Of a stretch of DNA of 64,000 nucleotides, positions 20,424 to 30,519 are shown piece by piece. The position numbers were made by a program, and so were the translations under genes. Under the pieces are notes generated by a model. It saw nothing but the letters and a program-made list of their open reading frames with translations, was not told where the DNA came from and did not search any database. Each line of letters begins with the position of its first letter. Within the stretch, counting starts at the first letter, position 1. The stretch covers positions 983,132,482 to 983,196,481 of the forward strand of contig OX336389.2 of assembly GCA_946902985.2 (NCBI GenBank). The letters run 5' to 3'. Source of the stretch: Meconema thalassinum (taxonomy: Eukaryota > Arthropoda > Insecta > Orthoptera > Tettigoniidae).

Positions 20424-22667
20424 GAGACCTGTAATGAAGACGTCAAATTAGCCCCCAAAACATGGACCGAATTAATAACCAATAAAGTACATGTTCTAAA
20501 CGTATTCTTGGATGTAGCCTACTTACGCTACAATTCACAGGCCAAATCCACCTCTGCAGCTGTAACCATAGTGGGTGTCTTTTCGCACTCTGCAAAACAA
20601 TTGTGCAGGCACAGAACAACGTTCCATGGGTTGATGTTTTTTATGTCCTCACAGGCAGACATGGTTTCTGTAACAATACCTTATGATTGTAGTTTCAAAC
20701 TTTGTTAATATTACAGTGGGTATACAAATTGTCAGCTGCATGTTCAAAGTTACCTGTCATTCTGCTTGGTAGCCGATGTGTAACACGTTCTGTCTGGAGC
20801 CCCATTCACATGGCAAAGCAGACAGTCTAGTCAACAACTCGTTTACGGTGTCTGCTTCGTTCTTTGTGCCGCGCTCTTACTAGCGCGCGCCCGAAGTGCG
20901 GACGTTTCATACAATACAAAATAATGGTAATGAATATTAATTTGAGCCAATGCGGTTTCCTGTCCTGTTTGGTACATTTCCTCAGCTATTCGTCTCCTGA
21001 GTTTCATCCCGATCGGAGTGTAGTAGCGCGAAGACTTCCCTTGTAAGAATGACATGAAGTGTAGATTATGTCACGTTTAATAATGGTTGCGTTCACGGTA
21101 GCAAACAGTTGATCAACAGCTCCAAAGCTGATGCATCGGGAGCGGGATCAGGTTTTACGTGTACCTGTGAACGGTTTGCTCCATCTGATCTGTAGCAGCG
21201 CGCGTTGTTCGAAAGTGGACAAGGGCGATGTACTATCCTCGAGCCTGCGATGTTGAAATGATCAGATAATCTTGTGAGAGTGAATGCTGATATTAGATCA
21301 GTATCTAATTTACCTTTAGTTTTGCAACACGGAACGAAATTGCTCTGAAACTATGTACCGAAGGCTGTGAACATGTATCAAACCATACCTTGCTCCCGAT
21401 AATTTTAGGCCTACGTACGTAAATTTCTTGCCTTTCTGATACGGCATTTATTGTGTTATGCTAGTTGCTATGGTATAGAATACTTAACAGTTTAACGTAT
21501 GGTACGGTATATTAAGGTGGTATATCCCAAGACTTATGATAATTGAAGTCATTTTAATCTCTTCAAATTGAACAAGGTAGGTTAGGCCTACGTCTCAATA
21601 GACGAATATTTATTCAAGAATATCAATATAGCTTTAATTTTATTAATGTAGGGTTATATCCTATGAGAAGGGTCACGAGTCTGTAAGTCTAGCAGTAAAC
21701 CTCTTACCAGTCATCCACACATGATGACTTCATTATTTGTTAGCACTGCTTCATCTATCTAATTTGTCCCTAGGTATCCTTCATGCTGATACTTTCCTGC
21801 TTCTTATATCTTTTCTTTTTCACTCTAGTTTTCTTCTCAAGGATTTGAAGTTTTTTGATTTATTCATCAGCTTAACTGTGCTGTACAGTTTTTAATTACT
21901 GTACTATACAAATTAATTGTATTTACAAAAAATCAGGTTAGATTGCAAAATTAATTTGAAACACTACAAGAATGTACATCACATTGTCCCTACCTGTCAA
22001 CTAGAGGTATTTATCTGGATCATTACCCTTCCCCTATCTAATAAGGTCAGATGACCTCAAGGTCATTAAAATTATAACCAGCATCTAGAAATAAAATTTC
22101 TGGGTCCCTCATTTAAAGCAAAGGAAATCATGGTAGGAGCCTGTATTATCCTTGTTATACCGGTTCCTTACTTGTTTACACCCCAATATTAGTACTTAAA
22201 GAGAAAGGCACAACATGAACTGTTGATGGATTAACTTAGTCTCTTACTTGGCAGTCCATTCTCCTCCTATCAATACACAACTGGTTTCCATACCATATCC
22301 CCTATAGGCTACTGTTCATCAAATGAAAATGAAAAAGTTAGGCTACAGATTTTTGGTTGAAAGCAGTTGTCTAAAAGATGCTTTCACAATTGATTTTTCA
22401 ATAGATCATGTCATCAAATGGTCCAGTAACATAGAAAGAATTAAGGAAAATAGGGCATTTTAAAATTATTGCTACCCAAGTCTGGACAGTACAGAATGAG
22501 GTAGAGGAAACTAGACTGCAAAAATATAAACTGAAAAAATATATGTAAAAAGCAGGAAAGTAACAGGATGAATGACTCCTAGGAGCAAAGATAAATGAAG
22601 CAGTGCTAAAGAATACATATTTTCTGTGATAATTTGAAGCCATTCCTTTTTTTAAAGTGTTGCCTAT

Positions 22668-22870
22668 ACAAATTGTATTTGCTGCTTCTCAGTCGGTCAA
22701 CATGGGGTACAAAATTATAAATTTGTAAACACACTCCTGGAAACAATTACATGTATTAGTTGCCCATTGCCCATTTAAGTGTGATAACTAACTAATAAAG
22801 TGTAACTTTTTCCAGGAGTGTGTTTATATATTTATAATTTGTACCCGAAAAGCAGCAATGACTACATTTT
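22668..22870. repeat. MITE-like inverted repeat
   Basis: Arms of about 65-75 bp: the left arm runs TTTGCTGCTTCTC ... GGGTACAAAATTATAAA ... AACACACTCCTGGAAA, and the right arm is its reverse complement (TTTCCAGGAGTGTGTT ... ATTTATAATTTGTACCC ... AAGCAGCAATG). A 60 bp spacer separates them. Size and structure fit a MITE; no transposase or clear duplication is visible. Confidence 0.7.
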
Positions 22871-24105
22871 ATCTTGAATTTCAGTACATAATCATTACCA
22901 GCTGCTTGATGTACGATACTGGTACTTGAATGGGGCTTGGCTAGTGGACTCGCACAATTACATACCATTACCGAAGGTAACATTCATGACTCGCCACTCT
23001 CTTAAAGGTATTGATACTTGGTTACTAACAATTCCCTTTGTTGCTCAATATGTGCCTGGTAGAGAGATGGTTGGTACGAATCAGCAAACTAAATGTTAAA
23101 AGAAGTAATATCTTCCACCTAGGCTCATTACCAGATTGAATACAAATGAAACTACGGTACAGCAGAACTATACCGTAGGTGTAGTTTTGTAGCAAACATA
23201 GTTCATTCAGTCACTGTACAAGAACATCAGGTCTTCTGTGGTCAGCAGCAAATACTGCTGTGTGATAGAATATGCAGATTATAAAGTGAAGCATCACTGT
23301 AATGAGGTGTTAAAACTCAGGCAGGTTGAGATAAGGTAAGGAAATATTGGACAAACTGGATAGTGCTGTGTTGAACAGTGCTCAGTTTTCTCTGCCAGTG
23401 TAAGAAGAAAAATATATTATATATCTTGAGTTTCAGTACATAACCATTACCAGCTTCTTAATGTACTGGTCGCCTACTGCAGTGAACCTAGGTTAGCAAG
23501 CCTGACCAATTGTAGCCCATAGCCTACTGTACAGTACCTGTAGGTAATATTCATGACTCCTCACTCCCTTAAAGTTTTCATTTTACTAACAATTTCCTAT
23601 ACAGGTTATTAAGCTTGTAACTTAAAGCCTCCTTCCCAATCCTAGCCTCAGTTAAAAATACATGCACATGTCACTGACACCACAGCATTTTGAAATGTAT
23701 CCTGTAGCCTAGGCTACTGTTAAAATATAGATCAATATGTAGCATACACACAAGAGAGTGAGTAAAATAAATTAGCCTTATGTCACAATTTCTAAATCCA
23801 TTCTCATAATGCATTTTACTTAATAGTCAGTTCCTATTTGAGTAGGCTACAGATGACCTAACCTGTTCCCTAAGAGAAAATCATCACTCGTTTGACAAAA
23901 GGAAGTCAAGGATGGAAATTTTGGTGTTGGATTAGTTGAAGCATGGACAAAATACAGTATGTGCATACAATAATTGTCACAAAATGTTAATACTCAGGCA
24001 TGTTGAGATACCGTAAGTGAAGGAAATAAAGGACAAACTGGGTAAGTGCTATGTTGGAGAGTGCTTAATTTTCTCTCCTTGTGTAAGAAAAGAAATGTAT
24101 ATACA

Positions 24106-24164
<59 letters not shown>

Positions 24165-24300
24165 CTTGAGTTTCAGTGCATAATCATTCCCAGCTTCTTG
24201 ATGTACGGTACTGGTAGCCTACTGCAGTGAACATTGGCTATTGAGCTTGCCCAATTATAGCCAATGGTACCAGTACGGTTGGTAATATTCATTACATTGA
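22865..24300 (+). repeat. Three diverged direct repeats
   Basis: The block TTGARTTTCAGTRCATAA, followed by CCAGCTKCTTRATGTAC and ending in TAATATTCAT or TAACATTCATGACTC, occurs at about 22872, 23428 and 24164. Between copies two and three, a second block (TACTCAGGCATGTTGAGATA and its partner near 23320) is also repeated at about 23990. The unit length is therefore near 700 bp. Confidence 0.7.
24108..24165 (+). repeat. (TA)n microsatellite
   Basis: Nearly 60 bp of alternating TA, between the two blocks of the internal duplication. Confidence 0.98.
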
Positions 24301-24755
24301 AAGGAATGTGGCTGTTTAATCTAGACCTGAACAGCAACCGAGGAGCAAGATAACTGTTAAGATAAGACTGCTAATGCCATGAAAAGAAAAGTAATGGTTA
24401 CCGGTACTTGAAATGCTTACCAAGGGAAGCTGGTTTCTTTCAAACATAGAAACATATTTATAGGCTAGGGCCTATACAAGACCAAATTAACTTCATTCAA
24501 TCCAAGCTGAAAGCCAGTGGGGGGGGGGGGGGGGGGTCCTTGCGGTCTGATAATGAGCTATGTGAATTTAAAATACCGTAAAATTTAGTGAAACATTTAC
24601 GATTGTTTCAAGAAAAAATATTGGCCTAGTGAGTAGGTTTTTCAGCATTCTTGAAAGGAATGTGGATGTGTAGGCTAATCTAGACCTAAACAGCATCCAA
24701 GAAGCAAGAGAACTGTTAAGATAATACCATGAAAAGAAAAATACTGATAGGCTAC
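24290..24755 (+). repeat. Second internal duplication of about 100 bp
   Basis: TTGAAAGGAATGTGGCTGT, TAATCTAGACCTGAACAGCA and CCATGAAAAGAAAAGTA near 24298-24400 recur with small changes at 24650-24755, a spacing of about 355 bp. A run of 18 G (24519-24536) lies between them. Confidence 0.7.
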
Positions 24756-25754
24756 TAGTATTTCCCAGTCATTACATTCTGATCAGCCAAACACTCAGTT
24801 TTCTATTGGAAGAATCACCTAATAATGCAGGCACAGACAGACCTACGGTAATTCTTATATCCTATTGCATACAAATCCTTAACCCAACAAGTACCGGTAG
24901 CCTACGGTATTGAAATAATTTATTTTTGAGCAAGACTCTTGACAATAGGTCTTAGCCTATCAGAATTTGGGGTAGGCCAAGTAGGCCTTACAATGCAGGT
25001 ATTTTTTATACAGTACCGGTTGCCTATGCTTGCTCCAAATGAAAGGTATTTTTTATACAGTACCGGTACCGGTAGCCTAGAAGTTTGATTCTATCTATAC
25101 TGCCTACACAACAATATATTCGTCGAGGTACAGTATTTAGCCCAAAGCATAGGTTAAAATCGTATTTTCAGACCACATTACCAAATTACAAGTGATTAAA
25201 AAACGCTGAAACATCGATTTAAAAACTTTAAAAATGCACATTGCCACTAAAAAGGAAACCACACACCTGAATTCATATAATTTTTAATACTTGGAACAAA
25301 ATAAAGGATGTAACATCCGATATGTCAGGTTATGTTGTTTCACACATAGGTTAACATTTGTCGCAACTGCGGTCCGTAAATCGGAATAAAGATATATCAC
25401 GAATTTAACACAATGCAGGTCATTTTATAGGCTATAGAGGGACCGTGATGTTGTGTTCTTCATTATTATTTCAGTATTCATCAGTTTAGGAACTATTTTG
25501 AGCGATTTCCACAATGTTTACATTTGTTTTTAAATCTACTTCATGCTACGCCATGTTGGATTTAAACGTGTTCCGTGGATGGAGCGAAGTTTTTCTACGC
25601 TCCATAAAATGGCGTCCGCTCCATGGAACATGTTTAGGGAGCGCTCCATCACACCGCGTTCACAGCGTACTTTCTTCAACAGTTGATCAACTGTTTGCTA
25701 CCGTGAACGCAACCAATGATGTTTCATTTGAGGGGCTTGGCCATCTTGGTCATT

Positions 25755-26105
25755 TAGCCCCGTTACTTGGATGTGTGTATAGAATTTGCTTGATAATCTG
25801 TGGTGTCTATTTTAGAGTGTGTGCAATTGTAATTCAGGTGAGGAATGGGAAGGAGGCAGCCGTGTCCTTTATGTTAGGAACCATCCCAATATTTGTCTGC
25901 AGTAGACATGGGAAACCATGGGATACTCTTCCAGGATGGCTGAGGTGAGAATTCAACACACTTCTTTTCAGGTTTGCTTCACAATGCTGACTGTACCTCT
26001 TTCCAGCCCTCAGGCCAGAATTAAATTGCATGACTGGGCCGGAAAACAAACCCGCACCCCTTGGGCAATAGCCAAGAATGCTAGACGCTACACTTGGAGG
26101 TGGAC
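25755..26105 (-). mobile_element. tRNA-derived SINE-B, second full copy
   Basis: Minus-strand head AGTGTAGCGTCTAGCATTC (box A) and GTGCGGGTTTGTTTTCCGG (box B), then TCTCACCTCAGCCATCC and GTTTCCCATGTCTACTGCAG, ending near TCTATACACACATCC. The order matches 8380-8722. It sits just outside the right end of the 4.6 kb TIR element. Confidence 0.75.
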
Positions 26106-26404
26106 TTGTGCACGTATAACTTTTGTGACATCTTATAACAATATCTGCATGATATTGCAATAGTAAAAATGTGCGCACTCCGTTGTAAGCATGGTTATTC
26201 ATAGGATTAGGTCTTCCATCTCATACATGCACATAAATTTGAAGCGGCTTGTGTTTAAAGGGAAGGCCATGTGTATACGGTGACCATAGAGCTGAGTCTT
26301 CTCTTCGTTTCTCCCGCCAGTCTCTATGCAGCAACAGTGCTCATTAGGACCCACGCTACTGGACGACATGTTCACAGTTGTTCTGTTTGATATAGGCAAT
26401 GAGG

Positions 26405-26600
26405 GGGAGGGGGTGGCAGCACAGCGGTCAAGCTGTTGGCCTCTCACCAAGGTGGACCGGGTTCGATTCCTGGTCGATGCATGTGAGATTTTCGAAGTGA
26501 AATGCCATGTCCCGTGGTTCGGATTCAACGTAAAAGGAGGCCGCGAGGCTCATGATCACATGATTAACGATTAAGTAAAACTAAAAGCTTCCTTCCTTTT
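26405..26600 (+). mobile_element. tRNA-derived SINE-A, second copy
   Basis: Head GGTGGCAGCACAGCGGTCAA (box A) and GGACCGGGTTCGATTCC (box B, close to consensus), then GCATGTGAGATTTTCGAAGT, CCCGTGGTTCGGATTCAACG and a 3' part ending AGTAAAACTAAAAGC. The minus-strand copy at 8740-8937 matches it throughout. Confidence 0.8.
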
Positions 26601-27529
26601 TTACTTTCGGTATAGGCAAAAGTTCTGGAAGTTAATATAGCCTACAGTACGCGTTCTACCCCTTGCTAACATGTATTGCTCATGCTTTTCGAGTAATGCT
26701 ATTCCCTCAACCTCCATCCTCTACCTACAGCACATAAGAATTCAGGGGTTATTTCTCCGAGCATGCTACGCTTGTTGCACAAGTGCAATATTTTTTCTAA
26801 TCCAGGCGAAGTTTTAAAAATTACAATATGTACCGTATCTGTAATAGATCTGCGTTAAACGAATCGCATGTTGCATATATCTTGGCGAGTACAGCGAGGC
26901 TTGCTAGTGTCTTAGGAGCTTCAGCGGAGCTTCGACACAGCGAGAAATGTATGCGCGCGCAGGTTCCTTCTGCCCAAGGCCGACTGTGAGCTGTCACGTT
27001 TATAATGCGTAGTTGAAAGCTACAGCTGAGAGCTACAGAAAGCTACTACATTGAAAGCACAAGGATTTTTGTTCTTCTTACCTAAGTTCAACACCAGATT
27101 TCTGCTGGCAATTTTCTCCAAGATCTTTTCATTCTCCGATACTGTTTTCAATATTTTACAAACAGTTTTGATATACAGTACTGTGGCAAGAAGGTTGAGC
27201 TCTTTTTAAAAACTCAGTCTATGTGAGAAGAAGATTTTGATAGTTTTTATGGACATGTTGATACCAAATCGATGTTTATGGAGGACAGCCGTGCTCTAAA
27301 AATTGTGCAATAAGTGGTGAACCAGAAAAATCAAAATACTAACGTCTATTCAATAAAATTATTGACAATGCACTTGTCCAAATAGGAGAGGGTTCCAATG
27401 CATTGCTCTTCTCGCTGCTGGATGGTGAAAGCACAGAAATAAGTTTCCAGACAGTTATGTTACTGCCGTGAAGAAGACCTATGGGTAATTTTTCGACATT
27501 GTTCGCTTAAAAACTGAATTAAGTGTTGT
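26601..27529. other. Unassigned sequence
   Basis: No frame, tRNA-like head or terminal repeat recognised. The last 150 bases probably belong to the hAT remnant that follows, but the reading is too broken to mark. Confidence 0.35.
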
Positions 27530-27852
27530 ACCGTACTCATCTCCTGACTTTAAAGAGAAAAGTGTTTCAGACTTGACGCAGTTTATGTATACTAACAAAT
27601 TGTACATGGATATGGCAGTGATTTTCAAGCTCATCAAACTGGTAGCAACAATTCCTGCTGCTACATCCCCTGCAGAACGTTCTTTTTCGACACTGAGACG
27701 CATTATTACATATTGCAGGTCGACTCAATATGTTGTCGATTGAAAAAGGATTGCTTGCAAAAATTAGATTAGGCCTACAGTCCTCTTTCTATGATGAAGT
27801 TATTGATAGTTTTGTAAAGAAAAGCCGCAGAGTCGAGTTTGTTTTCAAGTAG
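27530..27852 (+). pseudogene. hAT transposase C-terminal remnant
   Basis: One frame reads TNKLYMDMAVIFKLIKLVA and AATSPAERSFSTLRRIITYC, the hAT dimerisation core. A second frame continues with NMLSIEKGLLAKIRL, SSFYDEVIDSFVKKSRRVEF and a stop at 27850, the native C-terminus. The two are joined by a frame change near 27720. The catalytic part is missing or too decayed to read, and no terminal inverted repeats were found. It is a different hAT family from the piece at 1470. Confidence 0.8.
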
Positions 27853-28121
27853 GTGGATCTTATAAATAGATGCAATTTTTCTGTGTACATACTTCGATGT
27901 TTACTTGTTTAAATTATAAAATCACTGTCTTGTCATGAGTTATTAATAATTATAATACGAGTCCGATTGTGAAAATTTGTTATGTTTTGGCCCTTCTTGA
28001 ATTAAAGGTGCGACGTTAAGACCAGTGATTTTCTACGTTTTTGAGGTTTTCTATTGCGGAATTTTAGGCTACATTAAACTATTTAGAGCATGCAGTAGGC
28101 CGCTCGAGGTAGCACATTTAT

Positions 28122-28190
28122 AAATGAAGTGAAAATCCACAGCCTGCATCCAGGCGACCAACCGGGTCAGGGAATGGAATTTATGAAGCC
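28122..28190 (-). mobile_element. SINE-C 3' fragment
   Basis: GAAAATCCACAGCCTGC and CCGGGTCAGGGAATGGAAT match the 3' end of the SINE inside the Copia element (45652-45720). Only this end is present. Confidence 0.7.
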
Positions 28191-28199
28191 CCCATTTAT

Positions 28200-29539
28200 A
28201 AATACCCAATTGTATTGTCAAGTAAGTATTTCAATATTCAATAGCACAAGGGAACTAGTTGTGCAAATGAACGTAGCTTTTGCGTGTTACATATTATATG
28301 CAACGGAAGATTGTTAAAAATGTCGTGTAAATATCCGCCCATGTAATACCATAACCTCATCAAAATTTCACACAACTCTGCTGAATATCCTCTCAAAAAC
28401 TTATCATTTTTCCGTTCAATACAAAATCACATGCACACATATAAAACTACAGCTACAAAGTCAAAATATATTTTCATCCGATTTTAAACTTCACGCTACC
28501 ACTTTGAACCAAGCGAACGCGAAGTCATTAAATTATATACAGTATCAAAATAATAATCCAAGCCAATCCGTCTCCGTTTTGGTTTGCTTCACCAAGCACC
28601 AAGCGCTGCGCTGCACCGCTTCGTTGCATTAAGCGAAGAGACCAGCAGAATCTCTACAAGTAGTTATTTCAATGACCGACAGAGGTCTCTGATGCTGGTG
28701 GACGGCGCTCCCATTTGCTACAAGTGCAAAGAACACCTCACCACCATCTTAATCAAAACAAAATGGTGGCCACCAAAATGTCCAACGCCTAAATCAAATT
28801 ACGACTACCGGTATACCGTACTAATTATAGCATCTCAAATAAATTTTGGAAAAATATACCTTTACGTGAGAAGCGACTGAAGCCCAACCTACAAAATCAT
28901 CAGCCAAATAATTTCCAGATGGCGGCCGTGTGAATCATGCAATCCATAAATTCTGATCATATGGATCAAAGTTCACAGTATTTGGTAATCAGTTTTTTAT
29001 AAGAACCCTCTGTTATCAACGTGATGGCATGTATGTTACGCGCAGCCGCCATCTTGAAGTTATAATATATACAAATAAATAACTCAAATCACGTAAGAGC
29101 CACTGTAACGAAAATTAATGACAAGGTACGACCGTATATGTTTACCTTCTAATGGCCAAGACAAAGGAACAGACTCTCCACACTTTCAAGATGGTGGCTG
29201 TGCGAACTATTAGAATAAAATTGACAACAACGAATGAAATTGGGAAATTGAGACAAACCTTGCCAATACATAATCATCATATTAGAGCTCTCACATGCGT
29301 TAGTCAGAAGATAATCATACAGAATATAGCCCACAGCTCTCGGTATCCTAGAGCCATAATAACGAAATTTTGTAATAAAATAGATCCTTATAGGTCGGTT
29401 CGTATGCTACACTCACTCCACGCCCTGTGGGATCGCCATTTTAACAGAGCTGTAATATTCTCAATTGACATAATGAAATGCGTATTTCAGACGATACTGG
29501 AAGGGATACTTAATTGTAAGTATTTATCTTTTACAATGA
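28200..29539. other. Unassigned sequence left of the Gypsy LTR
   Basis: No recognisable gene. The hexamer-like motif ATGGYGGC or its complement occurs several times between 28760 and 29195 (for example AAATGGTGGCC, AGATGGCGGCC, GCCGCCATCTTG, AAGATGGTGGC). This could be a degenerate repeat or chance. Confidence 0.35.
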
Positions 29540-29904
29540 TGAACCCGCTGAGCTAAGGTTCATATGATATTTTTCACGACAGCACATTTATGATGGGATG
29601 TAGTACCTTTGAACACACCCAGAAAGCTACGAGAAGCTGAGAGCTTATACTATTCTCTTTGAAGTAGCGGAGAATCGCACTTTTGACTTTGGTGAAACCT
29701 GCTAATTATTTATCTGAGATCTTATTAATCAATTTTATCTTTCCACGAGACTCAGAATATTCCATTTCGTCATTCAGCATTATTGAAACATTTTGGAGAA
29801 TGTTTTTTCACTTTAAGGTAAGGTAATATCATTGCAGATACGCAAACAGGAATGTAAGTAGTCGCTCAACGACTCAGTTTTGACGACCTACTTCCACGAG
29901 GAAC

Positions 29905-30189
29905 GCACTACGTCTAGAGAATCCGCCCTGTGTAGGCGTGTAATTACATCCGTCGAGTTAGACGTGGCAAATATCCGCTGTTTAGCGTGGAAATCATTAT
30001 CAGGTGCCATCGAGCACAAATACACGAATTGTATAGTGAATTATATTGCACTACGTCTGGATAATCCGCCCTGTGTTGGCGTGTAATTACTGTATATCCG
30101 TCGCATAAGACGTGGCAAACAGTCCGCTTTTCAGCGTGGAAATCATTATCGGGTGCCATCGAGCACAAGTATTCTACGAATCGCTGTTA
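29905..30189 (+). repeat. ~145 bp tandem duplication inside the LTR
   Basis: Unit one starts GCACTACGTCTAGAGAATCC and unit two GCACTACGTCTGGATAATCC (about 30048). Both contain CCGCCCTGTGT, GGCGTGTAATTAC, GACGTGGCAAA and GGTGCCATCGAGCACAA. The duplication is repeated in the 3' LTR at 40058-40342, so it predates this insertion. Confidence 0.85.
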
Positions 30190-30519
30190 TTGATGTGCAG
30201 TGATCGACGCAAATTGTACAGTGAGTTAATTGGCAAGTATTGTGAAATCCACGGCATTTCTGTAGCACCACATTTTTACACCCACGTGTTTGTGGAGGGC
30301 CGAGAGCCTGGTGAAAAATATACAGGTAAATGTGAAATTATTACTTTGAACACGTGTGATTATAAAAGTATATTATACACTTATTGCTACGGTGAATTTA
30401 TTAATGATAAAACGACGCCCATTTCACGAATGCCACGTGATAGAGAAAGTAGCGTCAGTACACGTGTAGAACCGCAGAACAGTGCAGAGCCATTCATCTT
30501 TCACATCTACAAAGTGTAG
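30112..30519 (+). CDS. Uncharacterised 135-codon frame inside the LTR
   Basis: The frame starts MANSPLFSVEIIIGCHR and ends FIFHIYKV. It contains two close aromatic-rich segments (HFYTHVFVEGREPGE and SILYTYCYGEFIND). I recognise no domain, signal peptide or membrane segment. The identical frame is present in the 3' LTR (40265-40672). Its preservation is uninformative because the LTRs are nearly identical overall. It could be an LTR-encoded accessory protein or a chance frame. Confidence 0.3.
   Translation: MANSPLFSVEIIIGCHRAQVFYESLLLMCSDRRKLYSELIGKYCEIHGISVAPHFYTHVFVEGREPGEKYTGKCEIITLNTCDYKSILYTYCYGEFINDKTTPISRMPRDRESSVSTRVEPQNSAEPFIFHIYKV

Larger units (their letters stand above)
18506..21043 (-). 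mobile_element. Complete CENPB/DDE-type DNA transposon with ~110 bp TIRs
   Basis: The ends 18506-18616 and 20932-21043 are inverted copies of each other: CAAGGGAAGTCTTCGCGC, then CTCCGATCGGG, GCTGAGGAAATGTAC and GGCTCAAATTAATAT. They are flanked by direct TAA (18503-18505 and 21044-21046), a 3 bp target duplication if the TIR starts at CAAGGG. The 2.5 kb interior holds one transposase gene on the minus strand. The transposase type suggests the pogo/Tigger branch, which normally duplicates TA; the TAA flank is therefore odd. Confidence 0.85.
21085..25714. mobile_element. Putative 4.6 kb TIR element without a recognisable gene
   Basis: The ends share GGTTGCGTTCACGGTAGCAA and the following ACAGTTGATCAAC in inverted orientation (21085-21117 and 25682-25714), 33 identical positions. 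AAT flanks both sides (AATAAT on the left, AATGAT on the right), a possible 3 or 6 bp duplication. The interior has only short random frames, a nested inverted repeat, diverged internal duplications and simple repeats. It could be a non-autonomous element that grew by internal duplication. The superfamily is unknown. Confidence 0.6.

Noticed and set aside
25000..25085. Two copies of GTATTTTTTATACAGTACCGG as a possible regulatory repeat
   Set aside because: Short local duplication inside the TIR element with no sign of function.
28740..29195. Recurrent ATGGYGGC motif as a transcription-factor cluster
   Set aside because: Four or so matches over 450 bp in both orientations without other promoter signs; too weak to call.
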